Origin: Zetaproteobacteria bacterium
GTDB lineage: Bacteria; Pseudomonadota; Zetaproteobacteria; Mariprofundales; Mariprofundaceae
Assembly: GCA_021545665.1 (NCBI GenBank)
Contig: JAJRTX010000082.1
Coordinates: 1-37,587 of the forward strand
Length of the DNA stretch: 37,587 nucleotides
Direction: 5' to 3'
This document shows positions 15,237 to 23,929 of the stretch, in pieces. Numbering within the stretch: the stretch's first letter is position 1; each line of letters begins with the position of its first letter. The notes under the pieces were generated by a model. It saw only the letters and a list, made by a program, of their open reading frames with translations. It was not told the origin of the DNA and ran no database searches. The position numbers were made by a program, and so were the translations under genes.

Positions 15237-17558
15237 TTATAATGCTGTGCAAATTGGCTCTGAAAAACTGGATTGGCCGGCATCGTTATAGCTTCTTATT
15301 TTGAAGCACGCATTATCTCCTGCAGACAAGAGGTTTAGTATATCAGACCTCATATAACTCATGGATGGAGCCATCGGGTCGAAGTCGACTGTATCTGCCG
15401 GGATATTTGATAATTGCCTGTTGATGTTATCGGCAGAAGCGCCGAAAAATATAGTGTATCCTAACACATCTTCTGGACTGGAATTCCAGCTCAGAGTCAG
15501 TTTGGGATTATTTGCAGTTTCAACGATACTATTACCATAAATTTCTATTTCATTGATAGTTGCCCATCCAGAATTGCTTGCCGCGTTCAGGGTTATCCTA
15601 AGGAATCTGGCCCTCACTGCGCCAAAGGTTTCTTCTGTCCATAGGTTGGCGCTGGATTCAATGTTAGATTTCAGGGTTATCCAGTTTCCATCGACTGCCG
15701 CCGCCTCAATAGTGTAATTATAAAGCCTGTTCTGATTATATCCAAAAAAAGATATTCTGGTTTTGCTGACAGAATATTCAGCGCCAAGATCGATGGTAAT
15801 CCACTGCGGCATTCCAGAGCTTGCCCAGACAGTTGAAAGGTCTCCATCAAACACATTGCCAGGAATGCGGCCGGTATCGGCTTTAAAAGCTGATGCTGTT
15901 GCTGATGCGATATTAATACGAGTTAGTTGGCTCACGGCTGTTGTGTTGGCTGTGTTATTAATATTGTCCCCATTTATATTATGACTAGAGATTATTATGT
16001 TGTTGCCGCTGCCAGTATTCCCTGTGTTCTCATTAGAAGTCCCTGCAGGAGATTGAGGGGTTATGTCAGATGTTGTCGCGTTATCAGTGACCAGGTTTTC
16101 ATTGTCAGATGATATAGGGGCTATATCAATAATATCATTGATATAGCTTATCGTGTCGGGCTCATTCTCAGGTGAATCATCAATTATATTGACAGTGATG
16201 GATGCGCTGGCTTCCTGGCCGCTTTCATTTATGCAGGTAAGTACGAAAGTTGAGTTAATACTCAAGGGGCCTACGTCTATTAGGCCTGAGTGGTTGCCCG
16301 CAGCATTCCAATCAATTGGCCCGGAGGATTCGCAGGAGCTGATATTTTTCGTTGCCCACGTAAGGGTTGTAAAATCACCTTTTGTGATAGTGGATGGGGA
16401 TGCCATCAGGCTGACCGCAGGCGATGTGCTGGTTGCGAGTAAGTCTTTTGCTGCTGTGTTAATCATTTCTAACTCGTTGTCATTCGATAGGCCAACAGTT
16501 ATAAGTACACTGCTAATATCTGCACTTCGTTCAGGGGGCAGAAGGGCTGCAATTTCGTCAGGATTTATGTTGGCTGGTATGCTATTCAGTAACGATGCAA
16601 TATCTGTAATAGTTCCATCTGGTGAGATTGTCTGTGCAGATCCTAATGAGATACGAGTTTGATTGAGCATTTTATCATTGATTGCTGCATTTGCAGTAGT
16701 TTCATCTGTACCTGGTAAGGAAATCCTGATTGCATTGTCCATGAGCCCTGTTGCCAGGATCCCGTTTACATAGAGATTATTACTTAATGCTTCGACAAGT
16801 ACCTCGCCTGCTGCAATATGAGCTGCTGCAGAAAACAGAGGATTAGCATTTCCTTTCGCATCTGAGCCATCCAGTAAACCATCAACCAGGTCGGCTGCCA
16901 GCGAGTCAATCAATTCGTCTTTGTCAATCGTATTTCCAGTTATAATCAATGCGTTATGTGCACGACGGATCATTTCTCCAGCAACTTCACTGGATTTGAC
17001 AATCGTTGCAATGTTTTGTTCCGTTATTACTGTCGTTATGGGGTTTTCTATAATTGTGGAATCCAGGCCAAAATTCATATTATTCATGACAATCTGATTG
17101 GCTAGATCCAGGTTGGTTGGATTTGCTCCTCCCTCCATATTTTTTGCTGTTTTGACGATAAATGTAGAGAACGGGTTGATATTAGCATTGGTTTCCGTCG
17201 AAGTTGCTGCCATTGTTACCATGGTAAAGTCGGGGGCAGTGCCCGTGACAAGGTCCAGACCTTCAGTCGCCGTAATTGTGATGGGAAATATAGCATCTGC
17301 CGGAACCGTTGCTTTATATTGCGCCTTGTCATCGCTTACTGTGTTGGCTAGTACTGTTCCATTGGCATCAGTTATGGTGATGAGTGCGCCAGTAACAGGG
17401 CCATCTCCTACGCTACCACTGAGTATGATAGATGTGACTGCATTGGTGCTTTCAGAAGCAGTACCACTTGATCCGCCGCCGCAGGCTGCCAATAATAAAA
17501 CATAAATGATAAGAAAAAATCGATATAGGTAAAAAGAGGGGGCAAAGCATTTCGACAT
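15237..17558 (-). CDS. Surface lipoprotein with discoidin (F5/8 type C) and fibronectin III-like domains
   Basis: 773 residues beginning with a lipoprotein signal: hydrophobic YRFFLIIYVLLLAAC with lipobox LAAC, Cys26 acylated, then GGGSSG. ATG 17558 has GAGG nine bases upstream. Domains in order are a carboxypeptidase-regulatory-like beta domain (~42-120, GDGPVTGALITITD), then a long helical region of unknown function (~120-370). An Ig-like domain follows (~373-455, with two Cys), then an Asn/Ser/Thr-rich linker. A discoidin/CBM32-type domain comes next (~545-675, from RINIASATASAF to ATINEIEIYG), then a fibronectin III-like end. Discoidin domains bind carbohydrates, so an outer-membrane anchor for the exopolysaccharide is plausible. 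It is followed on the same strand by the polysaccharide lyase. Confidence 0.85.
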   Translation of the reverse strand: MSKCFAPSFYLYRFFLIIYVLLLAACGGGSSGTASESTNAVTSIILSGSVGDGPVTGALITITDANGTVLANTVSDDKAQYKATVPADAIFPITITATEGLDLVTGTAPDFTMVTMAATSTETNANINPFSTFIVKTAKNMEGGANPTNLDLANQIVMNNMNFGLDSTIIENPITTVITEQNIATIVKSSEVAGEMIRRAHNALIITGNTIDKDELIDSLAADLVDGLLDGSDAKGNANPLFSAAAHIAAGEVLVEALSNNLYVNGILATGLMDNAIRISLPGTDETTANAAINDKMLNQTRISLGSAQTISPDGTITDIASLLNSIPANINPDEIAALLPPERSADISSVLITVGLSNDNELEMINTAAKDLLATSTSPAVSLMASPSTITKGDFTTLTWATKNISSCESSGPIDWNAAGNHSGLIDVGPLSINSTFVLTCINESGQEASASITVNIIDDSPENEPDTISYINDIIDIAPISSDNENLVTDNATTSDITPQSPAGTSNENTGNTGSGNNIIISSHNINGDNINNTANTTAVSQLTRINIASATASAFKADTGRIPGNVFDGDLSTVWASSGMPQWITIDLGAEYSVSKTRISFFGYNQNRLYNYTIEAAAVDGNWITLKSNIESSANLWTEETFGAVRARFLRITLNAASNSGWATINEIEIYGNSIVETANNPKLTLSWNSSPEDVLGYTIFFGASADNINRQLSNIPADTVDFDPMAPSMSYMRSDILNLLSAGDNACFKIRSYNDAGQSSFSEPICTAL

Positions 17559-18000
17559 AAACCTGTAACCTCGCTACGCTGCAATACAGGTATCATCGTT
17601 TTAATTGCATGATTTCTCCGTGTGGTAGATCACTAAATCTCCGTGATGGTGTTCACACTATCCGGGAATTAGGTGACATGATTCTCAAATACGGAATATT
17701 CAATAGTTTTTATGAGAGCTGCCAGGGTAGTCCTGGTTGGTTGAAACAGCGGGGAAAGTCTACAGCCTGGAAAACGTAGACGAGGAAAAATAAAATGTCA
17801 GTCAGAAGGTGGTTTAAAAGAGTAAAGGCAGGACTGAGAAGATAGCTTCCTTAAGAGCAGTTAGTAAAGTGAAGAATTTTATGTTTCTATGAATATGTAG
17901 GCAAACAGTGGTGAGGCAGATAATTATCTGCAATGAAGACATGACGTATTTGGTCGATCACAAGGCTGTATATTCCGTTTGTGATGACTCAATGGAGAAC
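17559..18000. other. 442-nt intergenic region with hairpins and a mini-frame
   Basis: The region lies between two minus-strand genes and upstream of the discoidin lipoprotein. It contains CCAGG/CCTGG (17722-17736), GTCTAC/GTAGAC (17758-17781) and ATCACAA/TTGTGAT (17957-17985) hairpins. The first two lie close together on the plus strand, just upstream of a 16-codon plus-strand frame at 17795-17845. No known riboswitch class was matched. I found no convincing minus-strand promoter for the lipoprotein gene. Confidence 0.4.
17795..17845 (+). CDS. Possible 16-residue basic peptide
   Basis: ATG 17795 is preceded by GAGGA with eight bases of spacing, an unusually good ribosome-binding site for this AT-rich region. 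It opens a frame coding MSVRRWFKRVKAGLRR, with seven or more basic residues and an amphipathic look. It could be a leader peptide, a small membrane-active peptide, or chance. It is antisense to the presumed 5' leader of the lipoprotein gene. Nothing downstream on the plus strand is coding for more than 4 kb, which argues against a simple leader. Confidence 0.15.
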   Translation: MSVRRWFKRVKAGLRR

Positions 18001-19236
18001 CTACCTCAGGATGAATGCATAAGTAATGTTCAGATTCACTGTGTTATTATCTACTGACCGATTGTCAGTCTTTCGTTTCTGGCGGCGATAGCTATAAGAA
18101 CCATCGATTTTCCAGTTGCGTGTCATATTTTTAGTCAATCCTGGCCCTATAGAGTAATACCATCGATCGCTCCTGGTTGTTCCATCCCCCCCAATTGTTT
18201 CATTGTTAAAGTATCGACCCCTTAATGAAAAGAGCAGGGTTGGTTTAATTCGATGTCGCAGACGGATGTCAATACGGTCACTTTCAACTACATTGCCGGA
18301 ACTGGCCGGCAGTAGTCGCCTTTCTAACAGCAGCTGATAGCTGGTTGCCTCAAAAACATTTTGTGTGATTCTGGCTTTAAAGGTGGTGCTTGTTGACTTG
18401 TTTTTAGAAAATGCTGTTTTAGCTTCTGTTTTTCGAACGCCAATTTGAAAGGAGCTGCTCAATGTTTTGGAAAAGTCGTGGTCTAAAATCCCTATAAAGG
18501 AATAATTTGTCGTTTTGTTATCTACATCTTGTGCTTCGTATTCAGCATATCGGCCAGTAATACCTGCTACAGTTTGCTTGGTCATGTCCCGTCTCAGAGA
18601 AACACCGGCGCTCTGTGTTGTATTATCTACCCTGGTATCTTCTCCTCTATCCCCTGAGTAGGAGACATCATAGTATGTATAGTCCACACCCATAGAGCTT
18701 CTTTGAGTTAATCTGCGGCTCCAGGATGGTGTCAGGCGTAGCCGGTTACGGCGCACATCCGCTTCATCTCCTCGGTCTGTGTCTGGGATGGTATCGCCAG
18801 TATTTTGAGCACTACTGTCCAGCCCCGCTGGCAAATCACCGCTACCACTTGAAACAGGGGTTAATACAGTGTCGCGAAACAAATTTCCTCTCAGGCTCCA
18901 CGTAGATCGGGAAGCTTGCTGATATCGCGATAATATCGTGTATTTCTGACGATTTCTGTCTCTGGCCTCTTCCTCTTTTGTATAGTCGATATAACTAATG
19001 CTAGCGCCCAGTCGTGTTTCACTTAAGCGAGTTATTGCCTTTATATCTACTTCTGGAGTAACAGACCGGCCCCAAACAGAATCATGCTCAACAGTAGTCA
19101 TGCGAATATTGTCATTGTATGACAATCCTGTGCGTATTGAAGGGGCAAAAGTCCATTCTGCTGCAGCATTAGTGGTTTGCGTTAGACCTAACAGGATGCA
19201 GAAGAGAATTATCCTGTTTGTCTGTAGTGTCGTCAT
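18001..19236 (-). CDS. Outer-membrane beta-barrel protein of exopolysaccharide/PEP-CTERM-type loci
   Basis: 411 residues. The signal peptide has core IILFCILLGL and ends near NAAA (~25). The mature part begins FAPSIRTGLSYNDNIRMT, the N-terminal strand pattern of the BBP2-like barrel found in exopolysaccharide operons (EpsL-type and PEP-CTERM-associated TIGR03016-like proteins). The remainder is alternating polar/aromatic strands such as RLGASISYIDYT, MGVDYTYYDVSY and WYYSIGPGL, ending in a strand closing with Leu-Arg. Probable role: an outer-membrane pore or scaffold for polymer secretion. It lies 81 nt downstream of the small export protein on the same strand, so the two probably form an operon. 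No exosortase or PEP-CTERM substrate is visible here. Confidence 0.8.
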   Translation of the reverse strand: MTTLQTNRIILFCILLGLTQTTNAAAEWTFAPSIRTGLSYNDNIRMTTVEHDSVWGRSVTPEVDIKAITRLSETRLGASISYIDYTKEEEARDRNRQKYTILSRYQQASRSTWSLRGNLFRDTVLTPVSSGSGDLPAGLDSSAQNTGDTIPDTDRGDEADVRRNRLRLTPSWSRRLTQRSSMGVDYTYYDVSYSGDRGEDTRVDNTTQSAGVSLRRDMTKQTVAGITGRYAEYEAQDVDNKTTNYSFIGILDHDFSKTLSSSFQIGVRKTEAKTAFSKNKSTSTTFKARITQNVFEATSYQLLLERRLLPASSGNVVESDRIDIRLRHRIKPTLLFSLRGRYFNNETIGGDGTTRSDRWYYSIGPGLTKNMTRNWKIDGSYSYRRQKRKTDNRSVDNNTVNLNITYAFILR

Positions 19237-19317
19237 GTCAGTTTAAAATATGTCAAAATTTTCAATCTTTAACAGTTTTCCGGCCGACATCAGATAGTTA
19301 TAATCAGTAAGTTAAAT

Positions 19318-19899
19318 TTAAGGTACAAGTACTACATCACCGCTTCTGAGCAAAATATTTTGTTCCAGCTTTTTACCTTTCTTAAAAGCACCATATTCGA
19401 AGGGGATGATAATGTTTTTACCATTTTTCCGTCTAAGAATCTTGATATCATTTTCAGATGCAAAAGAGGTTAATCCGCCGGCAAGTGCCAGGGCCTGGAT
19501 GACATCCATCTGTCTTCCAATGGTATATTCCCCAGCCTTGTTGACTTCACCAATCATGTAAATTTTCAGTGCAGCGACCTTTGAGACAACGACTGTTACG
19601 ACGGGGTCAGGGATATATTTTCTCAACCATTCAGTAATTTCTCTTCGGATCTGCCCCGGTGTTTTGCCTCCAGCCTGAATGTCGCCGATCAGAGGAAAGG
19701 ATAATTTGCCATCAGGCCTGATGAGGACTGATAAGCTTAGGTCTTCTTCTTTCCATACTGAGATATCCAGTGTGTCCTCAGGTCCGACCAGGTAACCATC
19801 AGGCCCAACGTTCCCTCCAGAAAGGCCCGCCGCGACCGAAATTGCATTGGATGACATAAACAATGCCATTGAAATCAAGAAGTAAGTTCGCATACGCAT
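19318..19899 (-). CDS. Small polysaccharide export protein (Wza/EpsA family; Poly_export + SLBB)
   Basis: 193 residues with a signal peptide (~1-24). The Poly_export domain (~34-107) shows YLVGPEDTLDISVWKEEDL, IRPDGKLSFPLIGDI and PDPVVTVVVS. One SLBB domain follows (~111-180), with IYMIGEVNKAGEYTI and ALALAGGLTSFA, then the terminal LRSGDVVLVP. Unlike Wza there is no lipobox cysteine and no C-terminal outer-membrane helix. It belongs to the short OPX type common in XrtA/PEP-CTERM exopolysaccharide loci (TIGR03027-like). It would act in the periplasm, forming a ring that passes polymer to an outer-membrane barrel, plausibly the product of the next gene. A good sigma-70-like promoter lies upstream. 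Confidence 0.9.
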   Translation of the reverse strand: MRMRTYFLISMALFMSSNAISVAAGLSGGNVGPDGYLVGPEDTLDISVWKEEDLSLSVLIRPDGKLSFPLIGDIQAGGKTPGQIRREITEWLRKYIPDPVVTVVVSKVAALKIYMIGEVNKAGEYTIGRQMDVIQALALAGGLTSFASENDIKILRRKNGKNIIIPFEYGAFKKGKKLEQNILLRSGDVVLVP

Positions 19900-19929
19900 A
19901 TTATCATCTCTTGTTTGACCTGCTTTCCT

Positions 19930-19949
19930 CTGCCTTTAGGCTAAGGCAG
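19930..19949 (-). promoter_or_regulatory. Leader hairpin upstream of the small export protein
   Basis: CTGCCTT/AAGGCAG, a 7-bp stem with a 6-nt loop, lies between the predicted promoter and the start of the export gene. It has no U-tract on the minus strand, so it is more likely a 5'-leader structure than a terminator. Confidence 0.3.
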
Positions 19950-19985
19950 TCAGTCTTTACCAACTAACAATATAAAATTCGCTCA

Positions 19986-20014
19986 ATTGTAACCCTTATA
20001 CAGTGCTGACTCAA
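19986..20014 (-). promoter_or_regulatory. Predicted sigma-70-like promoter for the export/beta-barrel operon
   Basis: On the minus strand, TTGAGT (20014-20009) is followed after exactly 17 bases by TACAAT (19991-19986). It lies about 90 bases upstream of the export protein start and downstream of the end of the neighbouring minus-strand gene. Spacing and -10 agreement are good. No experimental support. Confidence 0.4.
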
Positions 20015-20096
20015 ACTCATTGGGAAGCCCTGAGTGTATACTGGCTGATATGCTGGGTAGGGCGGCGTAGGGTATTAAGGGACTGTCTTTCGTGGT

Positions 20097-21206
20097 TTAT
20101 TTCTTCCATTTCTCTATGGCAATAGTAAGTGCATTCAAGATTAACATATCAGGTTTTACATAATTTTTATAATATTCAAAATTTCTCGTTATGATTTGTT
20201 TTAATAGATTGTGGTCATCCAAAAGCTTTATTGATTGTTGAGCACATTCTTCTGGAGAAGAGAATTCCAGATAATTTTTATTTTTTAGGAAAGGCCCGGG
20301 AACTTTATATTGCAGTCTTTCTGTTATAATTGCTTTTGAAAAGGCTACATACTCTGCAAGCTTCCATCCTATTGAGCCATGCAACCCTGTTGTTGCAATG
20401 CAGATCGGAAATTTACCCAGCATCTCCAGATAATTTTCTTTTTTTGCATTGGAGGCATTGTCAATTAAGACATCTTTGTGCTTTTCTAGGGTGTATTTAT
20501 TGTGAATGAACCCGCCATAAAATCTTGACCCGAGTTCTTTCCGTAATATGCGAATGCAGTTTGCTCTGAACTCATTATTATGAATTCGTTCTTCTATTTT
20601 TTCTTTTGGTCTGTCAGTCGTGTCGTAAGGGTCGTGTGCCGTGGCCATAAATAAAACTTTTGGCTCAAGTGTATATTCTGGGAGCGATTGAATATTCCTC
20701 AATCTTGGCCTGAAAGCCAGCTTATTTCTCGTGTCAATTGATGTGAGTACATTTCTGATTTTTTTATTTATTGAGCTTGAAAAGTGAAATCCACGTTTTA
20801 TAGCGTGCAGGTCAATGCCGTTGTAAAGTACGAGATAATTTAGGCCAAGAGGGAAAATATTCCCTTTTTTCTCGGGGTGAAATTCTGAAATATAGTCGCA
20901 TGAAAATGAACGCTTAAAGTATATATCGCAGCTGTTGAGATGTTGTTCATTTATCTCTTTTGCATCATGATTGTCGAAATAAACCTTGAATCTCTGGTTG
21001 TGATTGTCGCTTAGCTCGACCTGCAAATGAGCATGTGTTGCCCTTCTGAGGAACTGGGGGTTTTCAGTATGATCTTTATGCCCCCTGGAAAATTCTTGTA
21101 TAACCTCTATGAGTCCTGTATCTCCAAGCATTTTAAAACCTGTAAATAGTTGCTGGATATGTGGGCTGTTAGAATGGCTCAAGAGCTTGCATTTTATAGA
21201 GGGCAT
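20097..21206 (-). CDS. Hypothetical protein, possible GT-B glycosyltransferase
   Basis: 369 residues from ATG 21206, which has AAGGA five bases upstream; an in-frame TTG further upstream is much weaker. No signal peptide or membrane segment is seen. I do not recognise a specific family. The C-terminal third shows FPICIATTGLHGSIGWKLAEYVAFSKAIITERLQY. Then come PGPFLKNKNYLEFSSPEEC and SIKLLDD, similar in layout to the donor-binding C-terminal domain of PF13524/GT1-type glycosyltransferases (K-x-E-Y-x-A-x-S-K-A-I-I). The N-terminal half includes ADP-glucose-unlike, Asp/His-rich stretches such as KVYFDNHDAKEIN and CDYISEFHP. It is strongly AT-rich and Lys/Asn-rich compared with the genes to its right, suggesting transfer. 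Confidence 0.6.
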   Translation of the reverse strand: MPSIKCKLLSHSNSPHIQQLFTGFKMLGDTGLIEVIQEFSRGHKDHTENPQFLRRATHAHLQVELSDNHNQRFKVYFDNHDAKEINEQHLNSCDIYFKRSFSCDYISEFHPEKKGNIFPLGLNYLVLYNGIDLHAIKRGFHFSSSINKKIRNVLTSIDTRNKLAFRPRLRNIQSLPEYTLEPKVLFMATAHDPYDTTDRPKEKIEERIHNNEFRANCIRILRKELGSRFYGGFIHNKYTLEKHKDVLIDNASNAKKENYLEMLGKFPICIATTGLHGSIGWKLAEYVAFSKAIITERLQYKVPGPFLKNKNYLEFSSPEECAQQSIKLLDDHNLLKQIITRNFEYYKNYVKPDMLILNALTIAIEKWKK

Positions 21207-21895
21207 AATTGTCCTTGTCTTGATTAAATCAGATATTGTAAAAATAATGTATTTGAACGTTTGGCGTACTATGCTCAGGCAAGAGTTAAGACCACTTGTT
21301 ATGAGCAATGGCCGGCGACTTTCTTCAAAAATGTATTTTATATGAATAATGTTATATCTGAGCTGCTCATTGTCTATGCTGTGGCATACCGAGCATACAA
21401 ATTGTGCGTATAAATACAGGCTGTTTTTTCAGGCCCTGATGCAGGTAGATCAGGGGTAACCCAGATATACATAAAGTTAATAAGCCAGAAGATTCTCAAA
21501 TGCAGGTTGATTCCGGTAGCAGTTTGCCGTATTTGAACATGGTAATGTTACAAATGCAGGCGTTCCTCAATCTCAGCTTTTTTCGTTTTGGGTGATGTTG
21601 TTATAACTGAAGTAAAATCAATCAGTAACAATTATTTTTGCGCCTGTTTATCCCCGTATTTTTATTGATGGGCTGAGGGCAGTTACAGCCATTATCCTCA
21701 AGGCATGCCTGCTTTTGCAGCTTATTCAAGTGCTTCATATCAAAATATTTCTATTCCTAATGTTTGGAGGTAGATTAAAGCAGGTGCCCGGGCGTGTCGA
21801 TGAAATTAAGAGTACAATACTTGCTGTTTATGTCAAGTCAGCTAGAATTTCCCGTTTATTGTCTCTATAACCAAGAAAAGTAGTGAATTGATACT
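21207..21895. other. 689-nt divergent intergenic region
   Basis: The region separates the minus-strand GT-B-like gene from the plus-strand export module. A perfect hairpin CCCTGAT/ATCAGGG with an 8-nt loop lies at 21434-21455, in the likely 5' leader of the minus-strand gene. A candidate plus-strand promoter is at 21821-21848. The 9-mer AAATGCAGG occurs twice (near 21499 and 21553). Only very short frames are present, none with a persuasive ribosome-binding site. The length suggests regulatory binding sites, but I could not identify a specific operator or a sigma-54 site. Confidence 0.4.
21821..21848 (+). promoter_or_regulatory. Candidate sigma-70-like promoter for the J-like/export module
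   Basis: TTGCTG and TAGAAT are separated by 16 bases, with the -10 about 47 bases upstream of the GTG start at 21896. It matches the consensus moderately, and sequences like this occur by chance in AT-rich DNA. Confidence 0.3.
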
Positions 21896-23929
21896 GTGGC
21901 ATACAATATATTTCAATTAGTCCTGGACTTTCAACGCGATCCTTCTCACTTTGAGGAGCTGATTGGCCAGGAGAAACCTTTGCCGAAAGATACAGGCAAA
22001 CTGCTAGAAGAAGTCGCAGGAAAGGTTGTGCCTGGTGCAGATAGCGATAATCCTGGCGATGAGTTATTCCTGGCTACAGTTTTTTTTGTTGAAAGAGTTT
22101 TATTTGTGTCTGGAGGAGATCTATATAGGCAGCTGGGGCTTGATCAAAACGCACCACAGGAACAGATTCGCAAGCATTATCATCTTTTAATGCATCTTTT
22201 TATGCTGGACAGGGAGGATATGGCTGCAAATTGGAGTGTGGAGTATGCGGACTGTATCAACCGGGCATATTCCATATTAAGGGACCCAGTGAAACGCCGG
22301 GCCTATGATGCTGGCCTGGCTACACAGGAAGTCGGGGTGAATGGGCAGGTAGCACATAGCGAGCCCAGTAAGTCATATGCAAATTCAATTGTTTCCTTCG
22401 CTAAAAACCGTGAGCAGGATCAGGTTGGTCACAGGGTGGATGGTGAGAAAGGACAGCGTGCCTATGAACAATTGTCCGGTGGTTCTGTTGCCAGTTCTGC
22501 TGTAGACCCATCTGGCAATGTGGCCGCTCAACCTGGGGCGGTTCGGGTTACCGAGGAAAATTCTTTTATTGCGGATAGTATTGAGCGGGCTTACGGGGAT
22601 ATTGGCGCACATATAGATCCATTTGATGATGGGAAAGAGCCTCATCTTGATGTGAGGGGATTTGTATCGGATAGGTTGCATAATGGTGCCCATGGTGGCC
22701 TGGAGAAAATAAGAGCTGAAGATGATTCTGATCAGACAGTAGAGGGGGCTTATCGCCGGCGATCCCGAGGTAGATCATCCTCCAGAACCACGATCTATCT
22801 GGTTGCAGCTATTGTAGTATTTGGCGTCGTGGCTGCTGTTTATGAGTATCGGAAACCAGCAGACTCATTGACTGCTGTTATTATACCGAAGCCGGAAATT
22901 GCTGTTACTTCTGAAATTACTGGGGACCAGCAGCAGCTTATGACGCAGAGGTCAGAAGATACTATTGTAGATGTTACAGAGGCAGAGAAGAAACAAACGG
23001 TAGGAGTGGGTGCAGCCAAGGTTTCCGATGACACAACTGTTGAACCAATCTTCAAAGAGGGCAATCTACGGGGGGTAGTGACGAGAAACTCTACTGTTGA
23101 AAATATGCAGCAGCAGGAAAGCCAGATTGTAGAAAAAACTGCTCAACCCCACCAGACAGTTGTTGCAGATGTCACTGTCAAAGAAAGTCAGGAAGGTTCG
23201 GCAGCAACAATGTTAATCGAGGGAGATGACCCGCTTCAGCCACTGCATGATCAGGAGGTTATTGAAAGTACTACATCGAACCAGGCACCGGTTACTATTC
23301 GTCAACAAATAAAGGATCCTGTTGAAACTGTCGTGGATGAAGGGAAAGATGTAAATCCTGTCGTTAAGGAAAACGACATAGTTATTGTGTCACAAACCAA
23401 GGCGCCACCCCTTGAAAAAGCAGAAGTTTTCCCACCCCCAGTGATGGGAGAAATTAATCCAGAGGTAAAAACCCCACCGCCTGAGCCTGGTACCAAAACC
23501 GTGGTGAGCTTATTGCCAGAGCCGAAGCAATCTCGGAGTGTGGTTGAGAAAACGATTGCCCTTATTCCGGATGAAGATCTCAAGAAAATGATGAATATTT
23601 TTGTTCATAGTTATGAAGAGGGAGATCTGGCAAGGTTGTTGAGTGTTTTTGCGCAAGATGCTCGTACAAATGACCGTAGCAACAGAGATGGTATTGCTGA
23701 AGACTACAGAGATCTTTTCGGGATGACAGAAAAACGCCAGTTTATTTTTGATGATCTCAAATGGACTCAGAAAGATGAAGGCCGCGCAAGAGGGGAGGGG
23801 GATTTTGAGGTCAAGTTATTGTTGAAAGGAGAGACATCTGTTACCACCGTCAAGGGTCGGGTGACGATTGATGTTGAAAAGCGTGGTAACGACCTGCTTA
23901 TTACGCGTTTTTTTCATTCCTACAAGTAG
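21896..23929 (+). CDS. Membrane-anchored J-like domain protein with C-terminal NTF2-like domain
   Basis: 677 residues from GTG 21896. Residues 75-141 form a J-like domain: DLYRQLGLDQNAPQEQIRKH, then INRAYSILRDPVKRRAYDAGL. The HPD tripeptide needed to stimulate Hsp70 is replaced by Met-Leu-Asp (103-105). A polar linker and a basic stretch RRRSRGRSSSR precede one transmembrane helix (~299-317, TIYLVAAIVVFGVVAAVY). By the positive-inside rule, the J-like part is cytoplasmic and the rest periplasmic. A long Val/Thr/Glu/Pro-rich linker (~320-555) leads to an NTF2/SnoaL-like domain (~559-677), with MMNIFVHSYEEGDLARLL and GRVTIDVEKRGNDLLITRFF. It is likely a cross-membrane scaffold or assembly factor for the export machinery encoded just downstream. 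Function is inferred only from context. Confidence 0.8.
   Translation: MAYNIFQLVLDFQRDPSHFEELIGQEKPLPKDTGKLLEEVAGKVVPGADSDNPGDELFLATVFFVERVLFVSGGDLYRQLGLDQNAPQEQIRKHYHLLMHLFMLDREDMAANWSVEYADCINRAYSILRDPVKRRAYDAGLATQEVGVNGQVAHSEPSKSYANSIVSFAKNREQDQVGHRVDGEKGQRAYEQLSGGSVASSAVDPSGNVAAQPGAVRVTEENSFIADSIERAYGDIGAHIDPFDDGKEPHLDVRGFVSDRLHNGAHGGLEKIRAEDDSDQTVEGAYRRRSRGRSSSRTTIYLVAAIVVFGVVAAVYEYRKPADSLTAVIIPKPEIAVTSEITGDQQQLMTQRSEDTIVDVTEAEKKQTVGVGAAKVSDDTTVEPIFKEGNLRGVVTRNSTVENMQQQESQIVEKTAQPHQTVVADVTVKESQEGSAATMLIEGDDPLQPLHDQEVIESTTSNQAPVTIRQQIKDPVETVVDEGKDVNPVVKENDIVIVSQTKAPPLEKAEVFPPPVMGEINPEVKTPPPEPGTKTVVSLLPEPKQSRSVVEKTIALIPDEDLKKMMNIFVHSYEEGDLARLLSVFAQDARTNDRSNRDGIAEDYRDLFGMTEKRQFIFDDLKWTQKDEGRARGEGDFEVKLLLKGETSVTTVKGRVTIDVEKRGNDLLITRFFHSYK

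Noticed and set aside
17700..17790. Known riboswitch such as c-di-GMP class I in the structured spacer
   Set aside because: The hairpins do not match the conserved core sequences of the classes I could recall.
21207..21308. TTG start 34 codons upstream for the GT-B-like protein
   Set aside because: ATG 21206 has a strong AAGGA at proper spacing, while the TTG has none.
21380..21400. Sigma-54 promoter suggested by TGGCAT
   Set aside because: Distance to the following GC is wrong and TTGC is absent.
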